Assembly (NCBI GenBank): GCA_963965975.1 | Contig: OZ014413.1 | Span: forward strand, 3,482,001-3,546,000 | DNA from: Xestospongia bergquistia | Lineage: Eukaryota; Porifera; Demospongiae; Haplosclerida; Petrosiidae | Length of the DNA stretch: 64,000 nt | Reading direction: 5' to 3' | Shown here: positions 12,003 through 24,064 of the stretch, piece by piece | How the letters are laid out: every line of letters starts with the position of its first letter | Numbering within the stretch: the stretch's first letter is position 1 | Notes under the pieces: model-generated | What the model was told of the DNA's origin: nothing | Databases searched by the model: none | Seen by the model: the letters and a program-made list of their open reading frames with translations, nothing else | Position numbers and translations under genes: made by a program

Positions 12003-12632
12003 ACCCTCGTCGCCAGTCTTGTGTGGCCGAAATAGCACGCAAAGTTTAAAGTCTAACAACAACAACAACTGACAAATTATTAAAATGCTTGCACATTTAT
12101 ATCGATACAAGTAATTATTATTAATTTATAAGAGTTAAAAGAGCCTCATGGTTATCATAAGCTAAGCAAACAACATGATCGTTATATTTCATTGGAATTT
12201 CAACTTCTATCTTTTTAAATGAAGTTAACTGATTAAAACAATACTTTTTATACTAATATCTAAATCCAGCTGCCCCCTATATTTTCAGAAGTCTCTTTAT
12301 GATATTTGTTGAAGAACAATTTAGTTTTTTTATTTTCGTCCTTGAATATTCCATTAGGTGTTGAAAAATGAGAACTCCTTGGAAAATTGCATGTCATTCT
12401 ACAATAGCAGATAATGAGTTTTCAGTCTCTTCAAGAATTGTTAAGGAATGTATCTTGAAGAAGAAAGGTCATTCATTATCTTTCTTTTATGACCAAAGTA
12501 AATTATTACAATATATTTGATGGAGTTGTACATAATAACAGGTTAAAAATCATTCTATGTTGTTTTCATTATTTTTGTATTGTTTTATATCTGTTTTCTT
12601 AATTTAAATTTGAACTACTTATTAGTTATCAT

Positions 12633-13097
12633 TTAATAATATGTTTTCATTATATATGTATGTATGTACTTGTAGCATATGTACATGTACATGGTGTATA
12701 TGTAATATATATACAAGACATGTAATACAAGTGCAAATACATGTACTTGTATTACATGTATTTCAAGTTGTTTTATTACAGATAATACCATATAACTGAT
12801 AAAAGCAATATCAGAATGGATGAATACTGTTGGACAATAGACAGCTTTTAATCTACTACATCTCTTATTAATGTTCCTTTCACTAGTAATTTTAGACAAA
12901 GTATCACATGTTGTCACTTGATAATGATATTTTGCTACATATTCCAATATACTACTGTTCAACCATGGACGTTTGATGGATGTTGTGAAGTTTATACACT
13001 CTTCAAGTTCCTTTAGTTTAGCTAGGTTAAGAACATTGAATGCTAAACTAACATCGTAAGAGTTACAATATATAGATAACATAAAAAGTAGTAGCAT
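12633..13097 (-). CDS. Hypothetical small protein with hydrophobic N terminus
   Basis: An ATG at 13097 opens 154 codons. The first 20 residues (MLLLFMLSIYCNSYDVSLAF) resemble a signal peptide. The middle carries cysteines in ELEECIN, TTCDTL, KRCSR and VYCP. The last 40 residues come from a TACATG/TATA-rich tract and are probably not coding. I do not recognise a family. It lies downstream of locus B and could also be a chance frame. Confidence 0.25.
   Translation of the reverse strand: MLLLFMLSIYCNSYDVSLAFNVLNLAKLKELEECINFTTSIKRPWLNSSILEYVAKYHYQVTTCDTLSKITSERNINKRCSRLKAVYCPTVFIHSDIAFISYMVLSVIKQLEIHVIQVHVFALVLHVLYIYYIYTMYMYICYKYIHTYIMKTYY
12718..12759. repeat. Perfect 15-bp inverted repeat
   Basis: ACATGTAATACAAGT at 12718-12732 and its exact complement at 12745-12759 enclose a 12-base loop. 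It sits in a TACATG-rich tract, so it may simply reflect repeat composition. Confidence 0.5.
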
Positions 13098-13099
13098 TT

Positions 13100-14148
13100 T
13101 GAATAGTTACAAATTTTAAAAAAGTTTTCAGTTAGTCTTTATTGAGATAATAATCTCTTCCACTACTGATGAGATTTAAGCTATAATTGTAAATTGTATT
13201 ATAATTGTAATTGTACTCGCACTTTTACGTTTTATTAAATAACAAGAAAAACCTGGAGATGGCCCACGCGTAATGAATGAAATAAGAAATTGGAACTCAA
13301 CCATTGGATCGTTAATATGAATTTTTGAAACGCGAAGATACAGGGAAGAAATACGAATTGAAGAGTCCGTCTTACGTACAAGTCGATACGGAGATATGTC
13401 AATAGTTTCCGACGATAACTTTTTTTCTCTCTCTGCTAACTATAATCAATAGTTTTGTAATATTTACATTAAAATAAAAATATTGTATATTATAGCTAGT
13501 GTTTATTACTACTGTTCAGTGAAATTCTATTGTATTGTTACAGATAAAAATGTAAATTAAAAACACCAAAATATCTAATAATGTTTTTAAAAAGTTACAG
13601 ACATCTGAGAAAGGTCACATCAATAATCTAGAATGTACCTAAAGTGATAGACAAAAACATTCTCAGTGGCATATCACTATAATGTTGTACAATAAATACC
13701 ATTAACTATAACACCTACATCCTATCTACAAGAAATTAATGTAATGAAATATTACAGATGAGTTCTCTTTGAAGAAATATACTTTGATTTGTTTTGACTT
13801 TCTGGACAGAAAGTAATTTCTTATTGGAGATTTTACACATAATTTATATGGACGGTTATCAAAAGCATACTTAGAAAATATTGATCACTTCATGAATACT
13901 ATTATAAGAACCACAAGAATGTGTGGAATCCAATTATAATATTAACTCTGTAACAAGTATCATCAAAAGTACATCTGTAAAGTCAAACCAATCAGACTGT
14001 AGATAGTAAGAGGTGGGTATATGACAGTCATTTAACAATATACAAAAAGCTATATACAAAATATGAAATGGAAATTCTAATTTTTTAACAGATTATAATA
14101 TTTTAAAAACCATACTGATATTAATAGTAATAAGGAGTGGATTGAGTT
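13100..14148. other. Intergenic, no gene recognised
   Basis: AT-rich sequence downstream of the stop of locus B. I see no domain-bearing frame on either strand. Confidence 0.4.
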
Positions 14149-14447
14149 CTACTGAAAATAGAAATACTTACTTGAAGATATAACTTTTTGACGAATTTCA
14201 TCAGCAAGTGTTTTATTCTGTAGGGGTCCCTCTATCATGTCAATGATATTGCTCCATGTAACAGGAGTTGGTTCACTATCCAACCAGCTTTGCAATACAT
14301 CTGACATCTTTGCAAGGTCAGTATGTGAAGAAATAGATAAGCTGTTAATCTTGCCAGAATCAACTCCAAGTAAATCTCCAAGCTCACGCCACAAATGATA
14401 GATTGGAGAAAGTAATGTTAGTAAAACATGCTTTTTAGGTTTTGTTC
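14149..14447 (-). CDS. C-terminal death domain exon of locus B
   Basis: It starts after a TACATAG acceptor with GTKPKKHVLLTLLSPIYHLW and continues with ELGDLLGVDSGKINSL, DVLQSWLDSEPTPVTWSNII and DEIRQKVISS, a canonical death-domain helix pattern. Reading straight on gives SSKYFYFQ and a TAG at 14151-14149. A GTAAGT at 14171 could instead be a donor to an unseen last exon. Confidence 0.75.
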
Positions 14448-17400
14448 CTATGTAGTAAGAAGTATTTAAGTTAGACAAACATCATTTACTTTTGTTAATG
14501 GTACATAATTATATTTGAGTCAGATGATTTGATAGGATAATGATAACAATCTATTAATGTAATACCTATATCTTTTGGAGTAGAAATATTCTCACTAGCC
14601 ACCAATATTGTAGTGGACACTATACAAAGAATGATACAAGTAAATACATTATGTATAAGGTAGTACTTACCATCTCCAAGTGATCGTATCAAATATAGCT
14701 CCATATCATCAGGAATGACTCCTTTTAATGGCATGCGATATTTTAATTGTGTAACTGTATCAGGTCTATCATCAGCAGTTATGGTAATCAGTATGGAAGG
14801 AACAGAAGGAGGGTTTTCTGCACCATACTTGTCCACTACACTCTTATGGATCTGTATTAATTTTATTGTTTGATATAACACTTTAGATACATATACATAC
14901 CCTTGGAGGACTTAGATGAGAAATTATACCCCATCCATTAAAAGAATATTGCTGTTCTTCATTAAGTGCTAATACAATGAAGCCATTTCTATCTTGAAAT
15001 GTAAAGGATAGGTAGACATCTTTCTCAGTACTTTTGGGGAGAGAAGTCTTTATATACTATATGTAGCATATTGAGAATATCAATGTTATAATGGTGCAAT
15101 ATATTTACCTCAGTCAAAACGTTGAGATGTTTAGCTACTATAAAGTGTGTTAGCCATTCATTGTTCTTACGTCTTTCATTTACCATCTGACCAAAATAGT
15201 CATTATCAGGAGAAATATCTAAAGAGGGCCATTGGTTAACATCTTAATGATTTATAAAATAATTGGTTACCTTTTGTTTGCTTGATTTGAGCTTCATTAC
15301 TAGTTGTAGGATCCAATGTTTGTACTACTTCCACAGCCTCTTCATGTTCAAATGTAATTGTTGAATTGTCTAAAATTAGATATTACATATCAACTTAAGC
15401 TTTCTGGATGTCTATTACCTTGTCTGCATTCAGAAGTGCTTGGAGCAGAAGCATCATTAACAGAATGTTTTCCATAGTTAGTTACTTTGTCTAACTTAGA
15501 CCCTCCAACTAAATCAATGGATTGAACAAATGGATGTATCTCCTGTGCTAATACATTGTCACTCCAAAATGGATCAGTACGAGATTTAACAATAGCTTTT
15601 AAGCAAAAATGAGTGAGATTAATACTACCATATTGATCACCGGGATAGAATTGTCCTCCTTCTTGTAGTTGAAACTTGTAAGGAAGAATAGTAGATTGTT
15701 GAATAGAAGCTGTAACAAAACTCAAATAACTTGTATGATCTCTAGTGACTAGACGTCCACAGTGTTGTATCTCTAGTTTTATTGATTTAAGTAATGGTTT
15801 AGAGACAGATATGTTATACACAGCACTGATAAGTTCACTTTCTTCAGGTAACTGAAACTGTCCACCAACCAGTGCTGCCATTGATACTTCACAGGTATCT
15901 GTTGGAGATAAAGCGCCCTGAGGAACAGTAATTCGCAATCCATATTGTTCCCAATTGAGGATTTGAGGAGAGTCTCCTTGAATTAGGAACAATTGATCAT
16001 TTCCAATACACACACCTTTAAGAGTATCTAAAGTGTAGGTATTAAAAGATAGTCCATTATGTTTCTGTTAATATACCATTTGATGTGATGAGATAGTTAA
16101 ATTGAACAGAAACATCCTGTTTATTTACTGATAGCTCCATTGACTCTGTCTGTACACTAACAGTCTTCTTTGTAACTTCTGTCAAAATAATAAAATTAAA
16201 AATGCAATGAATATAAATCATATAATATTGTAATCTGATGTTTGAAAATTAGTAGAAATACAAATACAAATAACTAATATAGATGTTAACATGTATACTA
16301 TAGTAATTATGTTGTATTGAATATGCTGTTATCATGATATATTGTTATTAGTGTATTATCATTATGGTGTAATATTGTTGGCTTTGTGCATCTATTTAAA
16401 TGAGTTCTTAGTTGATATAGTTCACTTCTGTCAGTAATTTCTATCTATCTATAACTGTGCTTGGCTGTACCATTCAAATTTATACACCTATTCTATGACA
16501 TTATTTCTTGGATTATCTGAATAACCAAGTTATCAGAGTCGGTGACTATGGTAAATTTAATCAAGATGATTGCTCTTTATAGCAGTATCTCTCAATTTGT
16601 TTCAAGGAAAGAGACTCTGAGTTAGGGCAAATAACAAGTCTATCACCACATATATTCAAGACAATTACCCAAGCACTATGACTATAAATGAACTCTTTGA
16701 GATGTCAAGAGATTGGCTATTTTTTATGCAAATAAAGTAGGCATTCAGAAGTTGTTGTCTAAGAAGGGCCTCACCTTCTCTAAAGCTCTTGATATTGCTC
16801 TAGCCTTAAAGACAGTTGAGAAATGATGAAAGATCTCAACCTTATCAGATACTACCCACCATGAAATCTAGGGCTTAACTACACTTCTCAGGATTACACT
16901 TAATTCATCCATCAATCCATTCATGAAGTACATGTACATGTACAACTTCTTACCAGGAATGATATATTTCATGTCAAGATGAAGTAGAGCCTTTTGAAGT
17001 TGTGTCAATGTACCTCCTTTTAGAGACCATTCCTCTAACAAGTGCTTTATTTGTTCTGTAGAATCTCCTTTACTTCTAATATCAGTCAACACAGACTGAT
17101 CTATATTAAGTTGAAGACCTAGTTGTTCCCAATACTCTTGTACTGGTTCTAGAACAACAGCCAGTTTGGGAAGATAACTGACAACATCTGATGTGATATG
17201 TAAAATAAAGTAGTTAACTGTTAATTATAATAATAACTAGTACCTGTAGTCTTTTGAGAACTCCTGAGTAAGAGTAGCTGATGACTGGCTACCTTGAGTT
17301 GTTGTAGTGCATCTTCCTTTTCTTTTGAGACAGTGAGTAGTTTACGATTTAGTGGAGCTATATAACTATCCTTTTCTGGTACTAGATCATGTAGTTGGTG

Positions 17401-20400
17401 TAAGTCATGATAATCAGTGGTAGTTGAGACTATAATATAATAAAATGATTGAATTAACACAATAACAACATTCATCCATCAATATGTCAATCCATCTGTC
17501 CATTTATCTATACACTATCCATGTATCTATCCATTGACCCTACATGTATACATGTACATAACGTACACATGTACACTCACTCTGTTGATTAGATTGTTCT
17601 AGTAGTTGCACCTCTTTTGTATCCCTACGTTCTCTGTCTTTTACTTTCTTATAAACATTTTCGGGCATAACTTCTTTTGAATACAGTTTCCTTGCTAGAA
17701 CTAATGGATCAATACCTGAACCAACAATGATATCAGTACATTGAACTAAAGCTCGTCTAGCTATATCAGACCTCAGAGTACCATCTAGAGTGTAGAGATA
17801 TAATATGAAGCTATTAATAATATATCAGCTAAATGAGATCATCTATATATACAATGTTTATAATTATATTTGAGTCAGATGATTTGATAGGATAATGATG
17901 ACAAATCTATTAATGTAATACCTATATCTTTTGGAGTAGAAATATTCTCACTAGCCACCAATATTGTAGTTGACACTATACAAAGAACAATACAAGTAAA
18001 TACATTATCTATAAGGTAGTACTTACCATCTTCAAGTGATCGTATCAAATATAGCTCCATATCATCAGGAATGACTCCTTTTAATAGTATGCGATATTTT
18101 AATTGTGTAACTGTATCAGGTCTATCATCAGCAGTTATGGTAATCAGTATGGAAGGAACAGAAGGAGGGTTTTCTGCACCATACTTGTCCACTACACTCT
18201 TATGGATCTGTATTAATTTTATTTTTTGATATAACACTTTAGATACATATACATACCCTTGGAGGATTTAGATGAGAAATTATACCCCATCCATTAAAAG
18301 AATATTGCTGTTCTTCATTAAGTGCTAATACAATGAAGCCATTTCTATCTTGAAATGTAAAGGATAGGTAGACATCTTTCTCAGTACTTTTGGGGAGAGA
18401 ATTCTTTATATACTATATGTAGCATATTGAGAATATCAATGTTATAATGGTGCAATATATTTACCTCAGTCAAAACATTGAGATGTTTAGCTACTATAAA
18501 GTGTGTTAGCCATTCATTGTTCTTACGTCTTTCATATACCATCTGACCAAAATAGTCATTATCAGGAGAAATATCTAAAGAGGGCCATTGGTTAACATCT
18601 TAATGATTTATAAAATAATTGGTTACCTTTTGTTTGCTTGATTTGAGCTTCATTACTAGTTGTAGGATCCAATGTTTGTACTACTTCCACAGCCTCTTCA
18701 TGTTCGAATGTAATAGTTGAATTGTCTAAAATTAGATATTACATATCAACTTAAGCTTTCTGGATGTCTATTACCTTGTCTGCATTCAGAAGTGCTTGGA
18801 GCAGAAGCATCATTAACAGAATGTTTTCCATAGTTAGTTACTTTGTCTAACTTAGACCCTCCAACTAAATCAATGGATTGAACAAATGGATGTATCTCCT
18901 GTGCTAATACATTGTCACTCCAAAATGGATCAGTACGAGATTTAACAATAGCTTTTAAGCAAAAATGAGTGAGATTAATGCTACCATATCGATCACTAGG
19001 ACAGAACTGTCCTACTTCTTGTAGTTGAAACTTGTAAGGAAGAATAGGAGATTGTTGAATAGAAGCTGTAACAAAACTCAAATAACTTGTATGATCTCTA
19101 GTGACTAGATGTGCACAGTGTTGTATCTCTAGTTTTATTGATTTAAGTAATGGTTTAGAGACAGATATATTATACACAGCACTGATAAGTTCACTTTCTT
19201 CAGGTAACTGAAACTGTCCACCAACCAGTGCTGCCATTGATACTTCACAGATATCTGTTGGAGATAAAGCGCCCTGAGGAACAGTAATTCGCAATCCATA
19301 TTGTTCCCAATTGAGGATTTGAGGAGAGTCTCCTTGAATTAGGAACAATTGATCATTTCCAATACACACACCTTTAAGAGTATCTAAAGTGTAGGTATTA
19401 AAAGATAGTCCATTATGTTTCTGTTAATATACCATTTGATGTGATGAGATAGTTAAATTGAACAGAAACATCCTGTTTATTTACTGATAGCTCCATTGAC
19501 TCTGTCTGTACACTAACAGTCTTCTTTGTAACTTCTGTCAAAATAATAAAATTAAAAATGCAATGAATATAAATCATATAATATTGTAATCTGATGTTTG
19601 AAAATTAGTAGAAATACAAATACAAATAACTAATATAGATGTTAACATGTATACTATAGTAATTATGTTGTATTGAATATGCTGTTATCATGATATATTG
19701 TTATTAGTGTATTATCATTATGGTGTAATATTGTTGGCTTTGTGCATCTATTTAAATGAGTTCTTAGTTGATATAGTTCACTTCTGTCAGTAATTTCTAT
19801 CTATCTATAACTGTGCTTGGCTGTACCATTCAAATTTTATACACCTATTCTATGACATTATTTCTTGGATTATCTGAATAACCAAGTTACCAGAGTCGGT
19901 GACTATGGTAAATTTAATTAAGATGATTGCTCTTTATAGCAGTATCTCTCAATTTGTTTCAAGCAAAGAGACTCTGAGTTAGGGCAAATAACAAGTCTAT
20001 CACCACATATATTCAAGACAATTAGCCAAGCACTATGACTATAAATGAACTCTTTGAGATGTCAAGAGATTGGCTATTTTTTATGCAAATAAAGTAGGCA
20101 TTCAGAAGTTGTTGTCTAAGAAGGGCCTCACCTTCTCTAAAGCTCTTGATATTGCTCTAGCCTTAAAGACAGTTGAGAAATGATGAAAGATCTCAACCTT
20201 ATCAGATACTACCCACCATGAGGTCTAGGGCTTAACTACACTTCTCAGGATTACACTTAATTCATCCATCAATCCATTCATGAAGTACATGTACATGTAC
20301 AACTTCTTACCAGGAATGATATATTTCATGTCAAGATGAAGTAGAGCCTTTTGAAGTTGTGTCAATGTACCTCCTTTTAGAGACCATTCCTCTAACAAGT

Positions 20401-23400
20401 GCTTTGTTTGTTCTGTAGAATCTCCTTTACTTCTGATATCAGTCAATACAGACTGATCTATATTAAGTTGAAGACCTAGTTGTTCCAAATACTCTTGTAC
20501 TGGTTTTAGAACAACAGCCAGTTTGGGAAGATAACTGACAACATCTGATGTGATATGTAAAATAAAGTAGTTAACTGTTAATTATAATAATAACTAGTAC
20601 CTGTAGTCTTTTGAGAACTCCTGAGTAAGAGTAGCTGATGACTGGCTACCTTGAGTTGTTGTAGTGCATCTTCCTTTTCTTTTGAGACAGTGAGTAGTTT
20701 ACGATTTAGTGGAGCTATATAACTATCCTTTTCTGGTACTAGATCATGTACTTGGTGTAAGTCATGATAATCACTGGTAGTTGAGACTATAATATAATAA
20801 AATGATTGAATTAACACAATAACAACATTCATCCATCAATATGTCAATCCATCTGTCCATTTATCTATACAATATCCATGTATCTATCCATTGACCCTAC
20901 ATGTATACATGTACATAATGTACACATGTACACTCACTCTGTTGATTAGATTGTTCTAGTTGTTTTTGTAGTGTTGTTATGGCTTCATTCTTCTTTTGAA
21001 GTTCAGCTATATAGTTATCCTTCTCTTGTACTATATAGTGAAGTAAGTAACAACACTTAGTGAAATACAGTTTGTTTGTTCAATACATGAACAGGTACAT
21101 GAATTGAGTATCCTTTGTTTTCTCCATTTATTTATTTAATCATTCATCCATTCCTTCATTCAATTATCCATCCTTTAATTCCATGTATCTTTCTGTCAAA
21201 CTGTTCATCCATCCTTTTGATATTCTGGCCATCCATTAATTTATCCATATGTCCATACATCTATCCTACCTTGTTGAGATTCTAGTTCCAGTAGTCTCTC
21301 TTGAAGACTCTTCATGTTTTCTTGAGCAATTAAGAGATCACGAAGATTTTTACTATTAGCTTGAGCACCTCCTTTCTCCTTGTCTGTTGGATGGAAAGAG
21401 TCTGGATCAAAATCAATGCCCTCTTTCCTACATTGTTTTCCATTATTAAAATAGTATTATGTTGTCATAGAAACATAATTTACTTGCTGAGTACATTATC
21501 ACAAAGAAACTAATCTAAGCAATGCAGAAAATATCACATTAGTTTTTACACAAATTATGTATAATTATATTTAGTTATGTCATACTTTGGAATACAATAA
21601 TTGTATTACTTGAAGTAGGAAGCACAAGACAGAGCGTGTGTTTAGTTATGTATATAGAGGATACTTGATGTTTAGCAATGCAAAAAACTTGAAGAAAGCA
21701 AAGAGAAGACAAAGTTAAAACAATCTAATAAGTAGAAGGATATGTGCAAGGTGTTTAGAGATGAAGTCAGAAGGTAGGTTAGGTATACAGACATTATGCT
21801 ACAAATTCTTTAATTTATTGTGGCCAGACTAAGGATCAGAGCCACAATTATCACTAAATCTAGCATTTTACAATGTGAGGCAATCCTATGCAGATATGTA
21901 TTTTTATTTTAGTGTATAGCCACACCCACTATATTGCAAGGTCAGCAGCCACACCCTCCACTTTCAAACAAAACAATAGCATATAAAGTTTTGCTTGTTT
22001 AGATGATTATTAGCATAAGAAAATTGCTTGCTCCTTGCAGAATAGTGTTAAAAATACAGTACTATAGTTTATCTTCTTTCTCTCTCGTCTACTAATACTT
22101 CTCCAGTATATACTACTAATATAGCTCACCTTCTTTCACTCTTGTCAACTTCTCAATTTCTTCTTGTTTCGCTAATAATACTTCTTCAGTAGCTATGGAA
22201 CATTAACATATTTGGTATGTATTACTAACAGTATCATAGTTAACCTTTTTTCTCTCTGATCAACTTGTTTATTTCTAATGTCTTTGCCTTACTCATTTTA
22301 TCCAATAGTTTTAACTCCTCTGTTTACATTAGGTACATAGTTATATCTCAATTAATGTATATGTACCTGATAAAGTATTACTTGAAGACTGGTCTTGTAG
22401 TTGTTGCCTGTCCACATTGGTATTATCTAATAAATAAGCAAATATAAAATTATTTTTAAATTTGAAAAATATAGGACAAGGATAGATGAATGCCAGATAT
22501 ATGGTATGAGGATTCCTTGAAAATCATTACTTCTAAAATAATTCAAGCAGCCAGGTAATAATAATTATTTTGATTTCCCTATCATTAATCTTTTGTTCAT
22601 GCATTTAAACTACATACCTAATTGTAGTTCTATTCCACATTCAGCTCTACTGTCTTTAATCCAGTCTTGTCGAAGAGCTTGACCAATATGAGCACATCCC
22701 ATATTAGCAAGTATTGACAGGACCTTGTTACAGTATTGCTCTATTTGAGAGATAGTCGTCATTGAATTTAGTTCTACTGTTAATTCAGCCATGATGTTAT
22801 CAAACGCAGGTGACTGTTTGGTGTGTAAGCTAATAAAGTCAGCAGCATACATCTCATCAGCTAGGAAATGTAGACTATGCCAACTTAAATCATGAAATGA
22901 ACTATAGTGCCTAGAGAGGCCACTGTCAATAACTCGTCTCAACATGGTAATATCAGCTTCTAATAGGAGAGAAAGGAATATTTTCAATCATTATAATAAT
23001 ACATATAATTATACATTAGTTGCCAAGTACCTTAGTGGAGACAACTAACTAAACAGTACAATAACATCTTGTCTTAGCTTCTATATATGTGAGTGTATAT
23101 GGTTCTGTCATAATTAAGAATTTATTTTACTGGAACCATATGTATTAGTGACTAGAGCTAAAATTTAAAAAAATCAAAAGATTTAGAAAGAAGAAGCAAA
23201 GAGAAAAAGCTAAGTCATGTTGTCACACATCAATGATTTCATATAACACAGGCTCAAAAATTCACACCTGTTATAATTATTAATTATTATATTGTACAAG
23301 TGCATACACATATTACTACATAGTATACATGTTGTTGTTATTGAACAATTAAAATACACCTTTTTGTTATTACTAGAAGAGAAAGAAAGTAAATAGACAT

Positions 23401-24064
23401 AAATACATGGACACTACTAGTGAGTATGTATATTGTATTTAAAGAGTAGAGAAAGACACACTGCATTCACTTCTGCTATTATTTATACAGTGGACAGACC
23501 ATTCAGTACTTTATTTGGACTTCATAGGGTTTCTTATTAATATTGATATACTTCAAAGCAAAGCAACAGATAGAAAAATGTTATATCGTTTGGTCATAGT
23601 GATAGGACTAAAGGTGTTTGATTTATAATGTCAGAGTAACAGACAAACCGAAGAAAGACGTGAACACGCGCACACACAAAGTAAGTATTGCAACCCTTGG
23701 CAATAAGCTAAGTACCAAGGGTTAATAGACGATGTTTATTATAATACAATATGTATCACTCACCTTCTTTTAATGCCTTTACATATTCTTCAGCAACAAC
23801 ACTCTCATCAATGGCTTCCTTTCGAAGCGTCTCTATAACTTCTCTTCTTGTAGCATTGGGATTAGTATCCAACCATAGATAAAACATCTTTAAAGTTTTA
23901 AAATCAGCGTCACGGTCTTGATTCCGTTCTTCTATAGCATCTAGTTCATCGGCACGTAGATGGAGAAGCTCACCAAACTTGTACCACTTTTTAGTAACTC
24001 TAACATGTTTTATTAACTCATCAAGAGTTGGTTTTTTGCTCAAAAACTGTTTATAATGGGCCAT
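14149..24064 (-). CDS. Locus B: multi-death-domain / ZU5-UPA protein, internally duplicated
   Basis: Reads as 27 exons: 24064-23764, 22959-22618, 22426-22367, 22319-22245, 22192-22130, 21427-21270, 21030-20938, 20786-20601, 20544-20311, 19534-19433, 19383-18775, 18725-18627, 18598-18465, 18412-18257, 18207-18027, 17975-17922, 17784-17581, 17429-17244, 17187-16954, 16178-16077, 16027-15419, 15369-15271, 15242-15109, 15056-14901, 14851-14671, 14619-14566, 14447-14149. Phases agree at every join except exon 5 to 6, giving about 1,700 residues. Domain order: death domain, death-fold (CARD-like) domain, coiled coil, death domain, ZU5, UPA-like, CARD-like, coiled coil, death domain, ZU5, UPA-like, death domain, stop TAG at 14151-14149. 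ZU5-UPA-death domain is the intracellular supramodule of UNC5, ankyrins and PIDD. No membrane segment is seen, so a cytosolic signalling scaffold is inferred. Two genes, or alternative splicing from exon 16 straight to the last exon, are also possible. Confidence 0.7.
15419..16027 (-). CDS. ZU5 domain exon, unit B1
   Basis: 203 codons. ZU5 hallmarks: GLRITVPQGALSPTD near the start, LISAVYNISVSKPLLKSIKL and EIQHC in the middle, then SFVTASIQQS. The tail (after SRTDPFWSDNV) is low in known motifs and ends ECRQ at a GTAATA donor. ZU5 domains of UNC5, PIDD and ankyrin pack against UPA and death domains, in keeping with the downstream exons. Confidence 0.75.
16954..17187 (-). CDS. Internal death domain exon, unit B1
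   Basis: 78 codons: QEYWEQLGLQLNIDQSVLTD, then KHLLEEWSLKGGTLTQLQKA and LLHLDMKYIIPG. The W..LG..L and LLEEW spacing is that of a divergent death domain. The B2 copy is 20544-20311. The locus C copy (36779-37012) has TAG in place of the CAG codon of INIDQ. Confidence 0.65.
17581..17784 (-). CDS. CARD-like exon between the duplicated units
   Basis: 68 codons beginning DGTLRSDIARRALVQ, with CTDIIVGSGIDPLVLARKL, YSKEVMPENVYKKVK and ending LLEQSNQQ. It matches the CARD-like exon of locus H (61704-61397) in its first 50 residues, then switches abruptly to the end of the coiled-coil exon found at 21030-20938. It is therefore a chimeric exon made at the duplication breakpoint. Phase 1 on both sides lets it be included or skipped. 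Confidence 0.6.
18027..18412 (-). CDS. UPA-like exons, unit B2
   Basis: Exons 18412-18257 and 18207-18027. The first reads DVYLSFTFQDRNGF, LNEEQQYSFNGWGIISHLNP. The second reads PPSVPSILITITADD, TVTQLKYRILLKGV and DDMELYLIRSLED. Position directly after ZU5 and the beta-rich pattern indicate a UPA domain. The identical exon pair in unit B1 is 15056-14901 and 14851-14671. Confidence 0.55.
18775..19383 (-). CDS. ZU5 domain exon, unit B2
   Basis: Same length as the B1 exon and differing at a handful of residues (for example CAHLVT against CGRLVT, SDRYGS against GDQYGS). The same ZU5 signatures are intact. In locus C the corresponding exon spans 38123-38672 and is frameshifted. Confidence 0.75.
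22618..22959 (-). CDS. Locus B exon 2: CARD/death-fold-like helical domain
   Basis: 114 codons, phase 1 on both sides. The pattern SLHFLADEMYAADFIS, then DNIMAELTVELNSM, then QYCNKVLSILANMG lines up residue by residue with exons at locus D (41775-42053), at the end of locus C (39690-39990) and in locus F (50534-50791). I read it as one family of six-helix death-fold domains, closest in spacing to CARDs. The family name is an inference. Confidence 0.5.
23764..24064 (-). CDS. Locus B exon 1: N-terminal death domain
   Basis: It starts at ATG 24064, the first ATG of this frame, with MAHYKQFLSKKPTLDEL. It encodes about 100 residues with the death-domain helices around KKWYKFGELLHLRADELDA, MFYLWLDTNPNATRREVIE and EYVKALKEG, and closes on a GTGAGT donor in phase 1. 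The copy at locus C differs by a 1-base deletion. Confidence 0.75.

Larger units (their letters stand above)
14508..17596 (-). repeat. Tandem duplication unit 1 (B1)
   Basis: It matches 17864-20952 at an offset of 3356-3357 bases with only scattered differences, introns included. It contains coiled coil, death domain, ZU5, UPA and a 54-nt exon. The left edge is where intron sequence diverges near 14508 against 17864. The right edge lies inside a coiled-coil exon near 17596 against 20952. Confidence 0.85.
17864..20952 (-). repeat. Tandem duplication unit 2 (B2)
   Basis: Partner of 14508-17596. All exon lengths are identical between the two units (186, 234, 102, 609, 99, 134, 156, 181 and 54 nt), and no frameshift or stop separates them, which suggests a recent event with both units still read. 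Confidence 0.85.
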
